In this document: positions 35,430-43,992 of the stretch, in pieces
Layout of the letters: each line of letters begins with the position of its first letter
Numbering within the stretch: the first letter of the stretch is position 1
NCBI GenBank assembly: GCA_026129745.1
Contig: JAHCHL010000016.1
Coordinates: 1-64,000, forward strand
Direction of reading: 5' to 3'
From: Fimbriimonadales bacterium
GTDB taxonomy: Bacteria > Armatimonadota > Fimbriimonadia > Fimbriimonadales > ATM1
DNA: 64,000 nt
Translations under genes and position numbers: made by a program
Notes under the pieces: generated by a model
Seen by the model: only the letters and a program-made list of their open reading frames with translations
Database searches by the model: none
Told to the model about the DNA's origin: nothing

Positions 35430-37790
35430 CTAATCCTCCTCGTCCGGAATGATTTGCCATTCGTGTATTCCTACGGCATAGCCGTCTTGCTGGTCGACGA
35501 CCAAACGCATCGCAGCGGTTTCAATTGGCTGAAATCTGACTTCGCACCACTTGTCCTTTGCAATCTCATAGCCCGCATCGATCGGCATCCATTCGCCTTC
35601 TGACAAGTATTCGACTCGCCACGACTTCGGCAATCTGCACTCGCCTTTTCCGGTGTCGTCGAACCAATACACGCGAACGCCGACGGAGCGAATCGATTGC
35701 TTCCAAGTGTACTGCACCCACTCGGTTCCGCCTTTTCGCGGCCAGAAGTGGCACAGTTCCCCTGGATGATCTGCCGAATTTCGCGGCTGCTTGCCGTCGT
35801 TGATTCCTATTGGGTTCGCCCAATCGCTGTGATAGGAAACTTTGACTTCTGCGCGAAGCTCAGGACCGCCGACAATCGGTGGTTGCGGCGACATCGGTAT
35901 CCAAACTTTCATTTCACATTGCTCGCGATTAGCCCAAGCGTAATAAGGAATCGCGCGCACGGCGACTTCGTCGACTTTGCCTATCGAACGATACAGTCCG
36001 CCTTCCCAGTCCGCGTTCCGCCTTACAAAGCCAGCAGTCTTGAGCTCGACCATGCCGCCCAGTTCTTCCGACCAATTCGACTCAAACTTCGATCCATTTG
36101 GAATTGAGATGTCGGCAATGCGAACTTCGTGATCGACGCCTTCGAGACAATAAACGATCGGCCCCCTCGCTATCGCCAGCTTACCGATACTTTCCAAAAC
36201 TCTCGGATGCGTTTCGATCTGCCGAACACGCATTTCCATCGAAAGCTTCAGCGAATCGCCACTCGACCACGAACGCTCAACAACGATGAACCCTTTCTCT
36301 ACTTTTGGATTGATACGCTGGCCATTCACGCTAACGGTGAATGCCTCGCACCATGAAGGAACTCGCAAACGCATTTCGAATGCTGTGCGGTCAGGAACTT
36401 TCACTATCAGCTCGACTTCGCCGTCCCACGGATATTGCGTCGAAACGTTGAGACGCACTTCGCGTCCTGCGATATCGCACTTCACTTCCCCTGCAATGTA
36501 TTGGCTCACCCAAATACCGCTTTCGGAAGTCGCGTAGGCGTATCCTCCGATCTGCGCGAGCGTGCGAGCAATGTTCGGCGGGCAGCAAGCGCACGAATAC
36601 CACTCTGGCCGCCTGTGCTGCCCCCTGCTTTCAAGCGGATTCGCGTAGAAGTAGTGGGTACCGTCGAGCGCGATGCCGGACAATGCCGCGTTGTAAAGCG
36701 CGGTTTCTACTGCATCGAAATACTTTGCATCTCCATAGAGCAATCCCATCCGATGGTTCCACATCGCCATCGCGATCGATGCGCAAGTCTCTTGATACGC
36801 GGTAGCATTCGGTAAGTCGTAGTCCGTCGTGAAGCCCTCGTTGCTGCCAGATGAACCGATTCCTCCTGTGACATAAGTTCTGCGAAGTGCCGCGCTTTTC
36901 CAAACTCTTTGCAGCATCGCTTCAAGCTCCGCATCGAACTCTTCTCTGACGATGTCGGTGATCGCTGAAAGCAGATAGGTGGCGCGAACGGCGTGACCTT
37001 CGATGACATCCCACTCCTTAATTGGCACTCTGTCTTGCCAATACGAACCGTCGTACTGATCGAGCGGAGTGCCGTGTTCCCTTGCGAAAAACTTTGTTCC
37101 CCTAACTAACACAAAGTGCTTCGCTAACTCGAAATACCTTCTGTCTTCGGTCACCTTGTAGAGTTTGTATAACGCTAATTCGAGTTCTGGATGGCCGGGA
37201 TATCCTTCGAGCTTATGGGGGCCAAAACGCGAATCGATCAGATCGGCGAAGCGAATCGCTATGTCCAGCAAAGTGCGCTTGCCCGTCGCACGAAAGTGCG
37301 CGACTCCGGCTTCAATCAAATGGCCCGCACAATACAGTTCATGCTGATCTCTTAGATTCGTCCATCGCCGATCCAGTTTTCCGATTTGAAAGTGCGTGTT
37401 GATGTACCCATCGGACAATTGTGCTCTACCGATCAGCTCGATGAGCCGGTCGACTTCAGCCTCGACCTTCGGATCTCGATGAGTCGAAAGCGACAGCGAC
37501 GCGGCTTCCAACACTTTGTAAACATCCGAGTCATGAAACACAAATCCGTGAAAGCCTTCTGTTTCTCCAGCAATCGCCTTTTCGAAGTTCTGCTCGTAAT
37601 GATGCTTCTTCAGCATCTCGAACTGTTGAAACAGCGTTTTCTCGCGCAGAGTCTTCAGCCTGGGCGACCAAAACTTGTCTGAAACAACGACGTTCTCGAA
37701 GGTAACAGGTTCTAAATCTGGCATAGTCTGAACAAGTGCCTCAACAGCCAACGGTTTCAGTGAAAACGAAATCGCAAGCGCAACGAGCAC
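35430..37790 (-). CDS. GH127 beta-L-arabinofuranosidase family protein
   Basis: This 786-residue protein has a hydrophobic N-terminus that may be a signal peptide. The (alpha/alpha)6 domain contains the family metal-cysteine site YSCACCPPN at about residue 400 and the EWYS glutamate just before it. In characterised members Glu and three Cys hold Zn and form the nucleophile site. The N-terminal part GYINTHFQIG and the later beta-sandwich WDGEVELIVKVPDR are also typical. A C-terminal discoidin-like extension (about 660-785, HFWPRKGGTEWVQYTW) is present. Likely cleaves beta-L-arabinofuranosyl residues. First gene of the GH127-GH78 pair. Confidence 0.92.
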   Translation of the reverse strand: MLVALAISFSLKPLAVEALVQTMPDLEPVTFENVVVSDKFWSPRLKTLREKTLFQQFEMLKKHHYEQNFEKAIAGETEGFHGFVFHDSDVYKVLEAASLSLSTHRDPKVEAEVDRLIELIGRAQLSDGYINTHFQIGKLDRRWTNLRDQHELYCAGHLIEAGVAHFRATGKRTLLDIAIRFADLIDSRFGPHKLEGYPGHPELELALYKLYKVTEDRRYFELAKHFVLVRGTKFFAREHGTPLDQYDGSYWQDRVPIKEWDVIEGHAVRATYLLSAITDIVREEFDAELEAMLQRVWKSAALRRTYVTGGIGSSGSNEGFTTDYDLPNATAYQETCASIAMAMWNHRMGLLYGDAKYFDAVETALYNAALSGIALDGTHYFYANPLESRGQHRRPEWYSCACCPPNIARTLAQIGGYAYATSESGIWVSQYIAGEVKCDIAGREVRLNVSTQYPWDGEVELIVKVPDRTAFEMRLRVPSWCEAFTVSVNGQRINPKVEKGFIVVERSWSSGDSLKLSMEMRVRQIETHPRVLESIGKLAIARGPIVYCLEGVDHEVRIADISIPNGSKFESNWSEELGGMVELKTAGFVRRNADWEGGLYRSIGKVDEVAVRAIPYYAWANREQCEMKVWIPMSPQPPIVGGPELRAEVKVSYHSDWANPIGINDGKQPRNSADHPGELCHFWPRKGGTEWVQYTWKQSIRSVGVRVYWFDDTGKGECRLPKSWRVEYLSEGEWMPIDAGYEIAKDKWCEVRFQPIETAAMRLVVDQQDGYAVGIHEWQIIPDEED

Positions 37791-37824
37791 GAGAGCAATG
37801 CTACCTGCCCTTCTGCAAAAGGAA

Positions 37825-37898
37825 TGGCTGGCGGACTAGGATTCGAACCTAGATTCCCAGAGCCAAAACCTGGTGTCCTGCCATTGGACGATCCGCCA
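37825..37898 (-). tRNA. tRNA-Gln (anticodon TTG)
   Basis: A complete 74-nt cloverleaf on the minus strand. Acceptor strands tggcgga/tccgcca (U1-A72 as usual for glutamine), discriminator G73 and an encoded CCA are present. The D arm is gtccaatggcaggac, the anticodon stem ccagg/tctgg with loop ttttggc, and the T arm ctagg-ttcgaat-cctag. Confidence 0.95.
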
Positions 37899-37910
37899 GC
37901 GCGAACGCCG

Positions 37911-37916
37911 ATTATA
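37911..37916 (-). promoter_or_regulatory. -10 box TATAAT of tRNA-Gln
   Basis: On the minus strand TATAAT lies 12 nt before the first base of tRNA-Gln, right for a transcript with a short 5' leader. No clear -35 box is seen. Confidence 0.55.
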
Positions 37917-37928
37917 CTTCGGCGACGC

Positions 37929-40900
37929 TCACTTCTTCCTTACTTCGGGTTTTCGCTTATCTGGCCAAGCGGGCCGTGTGTGCTTCGGCATCGGATTCTT
38001 CGCAATGGCGTCGAGCACTTCTTTGACTGCGCGCTCAAGCTGTGGATCGCGTCCTCTGCGCCAAAGCGCAGGATCCATCTCGACTTCGATGTCGGGTGCA
38101 GTTCCATAGTTTTCGATGTCCCATGTGCCGTTTGGATTCCAGAACGCGAAGTTCGGCGAAGTCACCATTCCGCCATCGATCATGCTCGGTGTGCCGCCAA
38201 TCCCAACGAGTCCGCCCCAAGTGCGCTTACCGATCAGCGGCCCAATCCCGTGCTCGCGGAACAGCCACGGCAAGTAGTCGCCACCAGAACCCGCATACTC
38301 GTTTACGATCATCGCCTTCGGTCCATAGACCGATTGCGCCGGCGATGTGAAGTCCGCGCCTTCGCGACCTGTCCAATAGCTCTTCAGAGGTCTTCTCATC
38401 ATGTCGACAATCCAATCGGCTACCAGTCCGCCGCCATTGAACCTTTCATCGATGACCATGCCTTCTTTGCCGACTTGCGCAAAGTAGTAACGGTTGAAGC
38501 TCGTGAATCCGCCGAGCGCGGTGTCAGGAAGGTGTACATAGCCGACTCTTCCTCCACTAAGCTCTTCAACTTTACGACGATTGCCTTCGACCCACGCGAT
38601 CGATCTGAGCGGCGCTTCACTCGCAACGGGAAGAACGACGACTTCGCGCGCATCCGTTCCGTCCGCTCGCCAACCAACTTTGATCTTTGTTTGCCGATTA
38701 GCAGTGCCTTCGAACAGTTCGTAAATGTTGTCTGCCGAAGTTACGTTCTTGCCATTGACCGCGATTAGATACTCGCCGACTTTGACGTTGACGCCGGGTT
38801 GCGTCAACGGTGCACGAAGATTTGGGTTCCAACTCTCGCCGTTATAGACCGCCTTGAAACGGTAGCGTCCGTCTGCTATTTCGTAGTCTGCGCCAAGCAA
38901 TCCGCTTGGAACGCCTTGAATCCCAGGGATGTCGCCACCGCCAATGTACATATGGCCGACGCAAAGCTCACCGAGCATATCGACTAACAAGTAGTTGAGA
39001 TCGCTTCGGCTCATGATGCCATCGAGCGCAGGCTCATACTTCGCTTCGAGCGCTTTCAAGTCGACGCCATGATAGTTCGGCGCGTAGAAGAAGTCGCGTT
39101 GCGTCCTGATCGCTTCGCGGAAAATCTGTCGCCACTCTTCGCGCGGTTCGAGTCGCATTTGCATCCTCGATAGGTTGACTGCTCCTTGGCCCGGCTGCGG
39201 TGGAGCAGCAGTTGGAACGACAGAGATGTTCGGTCCTTGAGCGATGAGAATCTTCGAACCATCCGGCGTCAAATCGAATCCGCTGATTCCGCGCGCGAAA
39301 GGCATGGTCTGCTTGCTCGCCAAGTCGAACTTCATCAAGCTCGTCGCACCACCGGCGAATGACGTTAGCGACAAAACCGCATCGGACTCGACGAGGAAAA
39401 TCGATCCAGCAGAGCCTGCGGCAAGCGCATTGTAGTTGCGAGTCGGAATCGGCAACGCGATTGTTCTTTGGTCTATTCCTTCAAAGTCGATGCGCACATC
39501 AGTCGGTTCCGTTTTTGGCGTTTCAGGTTTGGCCGCTGCGCCTTCGCCGTCGTCTTCTGGATGAAGAGGCGACGGCAAGTCGTTTCTTAGCACGACCGCG
39601 TAGACGCTGCTCGTCGTGTTGACGTTCGCGATGCTCGTCATGTCGAGAAAGCCCGCATTCCTTCCCGAATCGGTGCTTGCGATGAAGTATAGGTACTTGC
39701 CGCTCTTGTCGAATGCCGGATAAAACGCGTCGCTCATGCCATCGGTGATTTGAACGGACTTGCCTTCGGCAACAGAATAAATGCGAATCGCACCCAGTCT
39801 GTTTTTTTGCTGGTTTCCATAGGCGAGCCACTTGCTGTCTGGAGACCAACTCGGAGCGATCGGACTGAACATTCCGCCAACGTAATGCTGTCGATCGATC
39901 TCTTTAGACGTTCCGCTTTCGACATCCAAGAGCCACAGTCTCGATCGCTTGTCCGTATAGGCGATCTTTTTCCCGTCAGGCGACCAAAGCGGATCGTAAT
40001 AGAACGTGGGCGCTTCGCCAAGTTGAATGAATCGTTTTTCATTCGATTCGACGCTGTGAATGACAAGCTCATAGTCTCCACGCTCGTCCGACATATACGC
40101 AAGCGATTTGCCATCCGGCGACCACGATGCGAACCGCTGATGCGAACCCGAAGATTGCGTCAAGTTGACTGTCTCGCCTCTGACTGCAGGAACGTTGAAG
40201 ACGTCTCCTCTCGCTGTAACTGCGACTCGTGCGCCGGTTGGCGAAATGCTCAGCGAAGTGATGTTGGCCGTCGGATTGATGTACCGTGGCCGCACCTCTC
40301 GAAAGTCTGCGTTGATTTCGATCGGCACTTGATTGAGCCGTCCGCTCGCAATGTCATAAAGGTGAATCGAACCAAACCGCTCGATCACGATTCCGCCTGG
40401 GCCTGCCGATGCGGATTTGAAATCGAAGCCGCTGTTAGACACAAGCTTTCGTACGGACTTGTTTGATGTCTCATAAACGAAAAGCTCATTGCGGCCGTCG
40501 CGATCGGACAAGAAGTAAATCTTATCGCCAACCCACATGGGGTTAAAGTCGTTCGAGTTTTCGCGCGGTATTTCATACACGACAGAATCGCTCAGCCTTC
40601 CAACCCAAATCGGATAGGTCTGTCCTCCGCGATAACGCTTCCATGCTGCTTGAAACTGAATCTTCGGCACATAAGCGATGTGCGTTCCGTCGGCTGAAAA
40701 CGAACCCTGGTGTCCTTCTGGAAACGGAAGCTGGATAGGAAGGCCGCCGTTCTTTGAAACTGTGTACAGCATCGGCATCCCAGTGGGCGAACGAAGCGAC
40801 GACACAAACAGAATCGACTGTCCATCGGGCGTCCATCCGCGCACCTGGTCAGCTTCCGGATTAAATGTCAGTCGCTTGGGTTCGCCACCCGAAGCAGGAA

Positions 40901-41174
40901 CGATATAAACGTCGGTGTTGCCGTCGTACTGGCCGGTAAATGCAATGGTCTTGCCATCGGGCGAGAACATGGGATCCGTTTCGATTCCCAGGCCAGTGGT
41001 AAGGCGGGTCGCTTGGCCTCCTGCCTTCGAAACATTCCACAGGTCTCCAGCCATCGAAAATACGATGTGCGTTCCGTTGAACGTCGGCTGCTTCATGGGA
41101 AGCAATGTCTCCGAATTGAGCGAGAATGCCGCTGGAGCGACCATCATCGGTGCGATAAGAGCAGAAACGAACAT
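37929..41174 (-). CDS. Tricorn protease homologue (S41 family)
   Basis: This 1081-residue protein starts at ATG 41174 with GGAGGA ten nt before it; the longer TTG start would put that site inside the gene. A signal-like N-terminus (SALIAPMMVAPAAF) is followed by two blocks of TolB/WD40-like propeller repeats (SPDGKTIAF and similar). A helical domain, a PDZ domain (about 790-880) and the S41 catalytic domain follow. The nucleophile is Ser963 in YAGSGGD, and ERFNGGG precedes it. Tricorn proteins degrade peptides in the 3-10 residue range. Divergent from an M24 aminopeptidase gene, a sensible partner for peptide turnover. Confidence 0.92.
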   Translation of the reverse strand: MFVSALIAPMMVAPAAFSLNSETLLPMKQPTFNGTHIVFSMAGDLWNVSKAGGQATRLTTGLGIETDPMFSPDGKTIAFTGQYDGNTDVYIVPASGGEPKRLTFNPEADQVRGWTPDGQSILFVSSLRSPTGMPMLYTVSKNGGLPIQLPFPEGHQGSFSADGTHIAYVPKIQFQAAWKRYRGGQTYPIWVGRLSDSVVYEIPRENSNDFNPMWVGDKIYFLSDRDGRNELFVYETSNKSVRKLVSNSGFDFKSASAGPGGIVIERFGSIHLYDIASGRLNQVPIEINADFREVRPRYINPTANITSLSISPTGARVAVTARGDVFNVPAVRGETVNLTQSSGSHQRFASWSPDGKSLAYMSDERGDYELVIHSVESNEKRFIQLGEAPTFYYDPLWSPDGKKIAYTDKRSRLWLLDVESGTSKEIDRQHYVGGMFSPIAPSWSPDSKWLAYGNQQKNRLGAIRIYSVAEGKSVQITDGMSDAFYPAFDKSGKYLYFIASTDSGRNAGFLDMTSIANVNTTSSVYAVVLRNDLPSPLHPEDDGEGAAAKPETPKTEPTDVRIDFEGIDQRTIALPIPTRNYNALAAGSAGSIFLVESDAVLSLTSFAGGATSLMKFDLASKQTMPFARGISGFDLTPDGSKILIAQGPNISVVPTAAPPQPGQGAVNLSRMQMRLEPREEWRQIFREAIRTQRDFFYAPNYHGVDLKALEAKYEPALDGIMSRSDLNYLLVDMLGELCVGHMYIGGGDIPGIQGVPSGLLGADYEIADGRYRFKAVYNGESWNPNLRAPLTQPGVNVKVGEYLIAVNGKNVTSADNIYELFEGTANRQTKIKVGWRADGTDAREVVVLPVASEAPLRSIAWVEGNRRKVEELSGGRVGYVHLPDTALGGFTSFNRYYFAQVGKEGMVIDERFNGGGLVADWIVDMMRRPLKSYWTGREGADFTSPAQSVYGPKAMIVNEYAGSGGDYLPWLFREHGIGPLIGKRTWGGLVGIGGTPSMIDGGMVTSPNFAFWNPNGTWDIENYGTAPDIEVEMDPALWRRGRDPQLERAVKEVLDAIAKNPMPKHTRPAWPDKRKPEVRKK

Positions 41175-41271
41175 TTGCGAATTTTCCTCCAAAGTGGGCG
41201 GTGAAAGGGCGGCCCACTATGACACGCTTTGCGACAGCTAAGGGTTGCGACGGGACGTCTTGCCTAATCCG

Positions 41272-41277
41272 TATAAT
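41272..41277 (+). promoter_or_regulatory. -10 box TATAAT of a leaderless promoter for the M24 peptidase gene
   Basis: TATAAT ends 8 nt before the ATG at 41286, so the transcript should begin at or next to the start codon. No ribosome binding site precedes the ATG. The same spacing occurs before ftsE. Confidence 0.65.
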
Positions 41278-41285
41278 GCGAAGCG

Positions 41286-42386
41286 ATGGGATCTCTCGAC
41301 CGAAATCGATTAGACAGATTTCGAGAACTGTTGCGACAACATGGTTTTGACTGCTATGTCTGCTGCACTCCGATTTCGATGGGCTACTTGGCTTCTTTCT
41401 TTGAGTCTGGCGGCGAGCGCATGCTCGTGATGCTCATCAGATCCGAAGGCGAACCGGCGATGATCGTTCCAGCGCTCACTGCCACGCATGCCTCTCACAC
41501 CGGCATTGGGGACATACGCCCCTGGAGCGATGGCGAAGATCCGTCGAAGCTGTTCAAGGCGATCGGTTCAGAGTGGAAACTGGATGCGGGAGTGATTGCG
41601 GTCGATGACGAGATGCCGGCCGGATTCTTGCTTCCGATGCAAACCGCGCTGCCTGCGGCACTGTTTAAGTGCGGCGGCGATGTGATGGCTGAACTGAGAA
41701 AGCGAAAGGACGGCGTCGAACTTTCAAAGATGCGCAAGGCGGCCGAGATCGCAGAATCCGCTTTCGAAGACCTCAGGGCAAAGCTCGCGCCCGGATTGAC
41801 TGAACGCGAAGCGGTGATGACGCTCTTTGAGGGAATGATGCAAAGAGGCGGTCCGCCGACGTTCGCGATTGCAGCGACAGGAAAGAACGGAGCGGAACCG
41901 CACCACGACTCAGACTCGACTCCGATCGCAGACGGAGATGTGATCGTCATCGATTGGGGTTGCCACGTCGATCGGTATCTCAGCGACATCACCCGCACTG
42001 TTGCAGTCGGCAAGCCAGAGGATGAAGCGTTCGAGGTTTACCGCGTGGTCTATGAGGCGCACTTGGCGGCAAGGGCGGCGATTCGACCGGGCGTGCCTTG
42101 CGAGCAGATCGACGCCGCCGCGCGAAAAGTCATTGATGACGCCGGCTACGGCGCCTACTTCGTGCATCGAACTGGCCACGGGATCGGGATGATGGGGCAC
42201 GAACCGCCGCACATCGTGAAGGGGAGCTTGTCTCCACTGGAAGTCGGACAGTGCTTCAGCGTTGAGCCGGGCATTTACCTGCCAGGCCGCTTTGGTGTTC
42301 GAATTGAAAACATCGTCACGGTTACCGAAGACGGACACAACTCGCTCAACTCGGAACCCCCGGCTGAGCTTCCAGTCATCAGATAG
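41286..42386 (+). CDS. pepQ: M24 family aminopeptidase (Xaa-Pro aminopeptidase-like)
   Basis: This 366-residue protein has a creatinase-like N-terminal domain (about 1-135) and a pita-bread catalytic domain. The five metal ligands are Asp in VIDWGCH, Asp in LSDITRT, His in HRTGHGIG, Glu in SVEPGIYL and Glu in RIENIV. The GHEPPH segment is typical of proline-specific members. It should remove N-terminal residues before proline or split Xaa-Pro dipeptides; which of the two cannot be decided, so the symbol is tentative. Confidence 0.9.
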   Translation: MGSLDRNRLDRFRELLRQHGFDCYVCCTPISMGYLASFFESGGERMLVMLIRSEGEPAMIVPALTATHASHTGIGDIRPWSDGEDPSKLFKAIGSEWKLDAGVIAVDDEMPAGFLLPMQTALPAALFKCGGDVMAELRKRKDGVELSKMRKAAEIAESAFEDLRAKLAPGLTEREAVMTLFEGMMQRGGPPTFAIAATGKNGAEPHHDSDSTPIADGDVIVIDWGCHVDRYLSDITRTVAVGKPEDEAFEVYRVVYEAHLAARAAIRPGVPCEQIDAAARKVIDDAGYGAYFVHRTGHGIGMMGHEPPHIVKGSLSPLEVGQCFSVEPGIYLPGRFGVRIENIVTVTEDGHNSLNSEPPAELPVIR

Positions 42387-42393
42387 AAAAGGG

Positions 42394-42423
42394 AAACGGC
42401 CCTGCAAGCAGGGCCGCCGTTTG
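42394..42423. terminator. Hairpin terminator between convergent genes
   Basis: The perfect 8-bp stem ggccctgc/gcagggcc with an AA loop (42398-42415) lies between the stops of the M24 gene and the convergent PEP-CTERM gene. It is flanked by aaac on one side and gttt on the other, so it can serve both directions. Confidence 0.7.
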
Positions 42424-42444
42424 AAACAAGGAATGAAAGAAAGA

Positions 42445-43170
42445 CTACTTGCGCTTGCGTCGGCGCAGAGCGAGCAGGCCAAGGCCCGCTGAGAGCGCGG
42501 CGATCGTCGCAGGCTCGGGAATCACCCCTCCGCCTGAATTCAAACCGATCAATGCGGTCGGCAGGAAAAGAAGCGCGCCCGCGAACGGCGCGGCGTCACG
42601 GCCGGTCGTCGTGACTTCGGACACGGGAGGTGGAACTTCGAACTCGACGTTCGGCGTGATCGGCTCCATTGGCTGAAGCGGATGAATCGCCATGACTGTC
42701 TCCGCGACTCCGCCGGGCGGCAATTCGATGATTCGTGCTCCGGTCGGCTGGCTCATTTGAGGCCGTACAATCGGCTCGTCGGCCCTGTCCATGCGATCCA
42801 GCGGATTCGCGCAGCTCGCCTTCAAGACAGGCGTCCCGGCAGAATTGACCCAAACTTCCGTGCCTTTCTTCAGCACAATTCGCTTGGATCGGATCACTCC
42901 CGTTGAAGAAGGAACGTTGAAGATCTCAACTTCGGTATCCCGATCGAGCTTGACCATTCGAAGGCCCCTGACCATCGAAGACACTTCGGAGGGCTTCATC
43001 TGGAAGTGGCGAACGAATCGGTCCATGTAGACCGGATTCGATTCGATCTGCCTCGCGAGAGCGTCCGGAGTCCTCGCTGGGCGTGGGATGAAGGGGTGCG
43101 GCCCCCCGTTCTGCGCCAAGCACACCGCAAATGCCAGCGAAGCCAAAACTGTCGTTATTCCTCGTTTCAT
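42445..43170 (-). CDS. PEP-CTERM sorting-domain protein
   Basis: This 241-residue protein has a signal peptide (about 1-19, ending at CLAQ) and a central region without a recognised domain, rich in charged residues. The C-terminus is the PEP-CTERM signal VIPEPATIAALSAGLGLLAL followed by RRRKRK. Such proteins are exported, then processed by exosortase and anchored or released at the cell surface. Residues about 60-130 (DTEVEIFNVPSS, GTEVWVNSAG) could be two beta-rich repeats. GGGAG precedes the ATG. The function is unknown. Confidence 0.85.
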   Translation of the reverse strand: MKRGITTVLASLAFAVCLAQNGGPHPFIPRPARTPDALARQIESNPVYMDRFVRHFQMKPSEVSSMVRGLRMVKLDRDTEVEIFNVPSSTGVIRSKRIVLKKGTEVWVNSAGTPVLKASCANPLDRMDRADEPIVRPQMSQPTGARIIELPPGGVAETVMAIHPLQPMEPITPNVEFEVPPPVSEVTTTGRDAAPFAGALLFLPTALIGLNSGGGVIPEPATIAALSAGLGLLALRRRKRK

Positions 43171-43194
43171 CTCAAAAAACTCCCAAGAAAGACA

Positions 43195-43220
43195 ATTATA
43201 GACCGTTCATTGTAAACGGT
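43195..43220 (-). promoter_or_regulatory. Promoter of the PEP-CTERM gene with an inverted repeat
   Basis: On the minus strand TATAAT (43195-43200) lies about 25 nt before the ATG. Directly upstream of the -10 box is the inverted repeat ACCGTT-N7-AACGGT (43202-43220), in the spacer where a repressor would block polymerase. No other copy was noticed in the window. Confidence 0.45.
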
Positions 43221-43273
43221 TAGTTCCTTTTGGATATCGACTCTTTTGCCAGTATTACTCAATATTCGTGCCA

Positions 43274-43295
43274 AAAGCGGACTAAACTCCGCTTT
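43274..43295 (-). terminator. Rho-independent-like terminator at the end of rnc
   Basis: On the minus strand the stem AAAGCGGA/TCCGCTTT with a 6-nt loop contains the rnc stop codon and is followed by T residues. Direction fits the end of the aminotransferase-rnc unit. Confidence 0.65.
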
Positions 43296-43992
43296 CCCGA
43301 GTCGCTCTTAGTGCCTCGACCCGCTGAATAAGCTCTAAGGCCTCTTTCGCCGCAGACTGCTCGGCTTCCTTCTTGTTCCGCCCCCAGCCGACCCCCATGA
43401 CCTCATCGTCGAGGAGCACTTCCATTTGAAACGCCTTGTCATGGGCGTCGCCCCGCTCGGTGACGACCCGGTATGCAGGCGTACTCCGCCACCTCGCTTG
43501 CGCGACCTCTTGGAGACGAGACTTATAGTCATGAGTCCCGATCTCGCCCCGCGCCACGCTGTCGAGCGTCGGTGTGAGGTGCTCCAGGACAAACCATCGG
43601 GTGATCGCAAGTCCCTGCTCCAGAAAAAGCGCGCCGATCAGCGCTTCGAACACATCCGCAAGGACGGAAGGCCGTGTGTTGCCACCGGTGGCACGTTCGG
43701 CAGCCGACACCTCGATGTGGTCTTCCAACCCGAGCCGCTTGGCAGCCTCAGCAAGCGGTCCTTCTTGCACGATCGTCGCCTTCGCCTTGCTCAGCATCCC
43801 CTGATCCCAATGGGGGAAGTGGTCATAGAGATGCTGCGCGATGATCATGCCGAGCACCGAGTCGCCAAAGAACTCGAGCCTTTCGTAAGATTCCGTGATC
43901 GGGTTCTCCGTCCCTGACCGATGCCTCAGTGCAAGTCGGAGAAGTCCTTCATCGCGAATCGGAACATTGGGTCGACTGTCTACATTAGGGAT
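43282..43992 (-). CDS. rnc: Ribonuclease III, probably initiated at an ATC codon
   Basis: The 236-residue frame has the RNase III signature ERLEFFGDSVLG at about 38-49, the second catalytic acidic cluster ADVFEALIGALFLEQ near 112-126 and a double-stranded RNA-binding domain at the C-terminus. It cleaves double-stranded RNA, for example in rRNA processing. The first ATG (43857) lies inside the catalytic core and cannot be the start. No ATG, GTG or TTG precedes the signature in this frame. ATC 43992 is 6 nt after a GGAGGG site and gives an N-terminus of normal length. It overlaps the aminotransferase end by 13 nt. A sequencing or assembly error is the alternative. Confidence 0.85.
   Translation of the reverse strand: MPNVDSRPNVPIRDEGLLRLALRHRSGTENPITESYERLEFFGDSVLGMIIAQHLYDHFPHWDQGMLSKAKATIVQEGPLAEAAKRLGLEDHIEVSAAERATGGNTRPSVLADVFEALIGALFLEQGLAITRWFVLEHLTPTLDSVARGEIGTHDYKSRLQEVAQARWRSTPAYRVVTERGDAHDKAFQMEVLLDDEVMGVGWGRNKKEAEQSAAKEALELIQRVEALRATRESGV

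Noticed and set aside
37824-38768. A 314-codon plus-strand frame starting with LGFEPRFPEPKPG
   Set aside because: Its beginning is the antisense of tRNA-Gln and the rest is antisense to the tricorn gene; this is a well-known type of spurious frame over tRNA genes.
41205-41235. A further TATGAC half-site upstream of the tricorn gene
   Set aside because: The right half (TTTGCG) does not match, and the gene has an ordinary ribosome binding site and no nitrate link.
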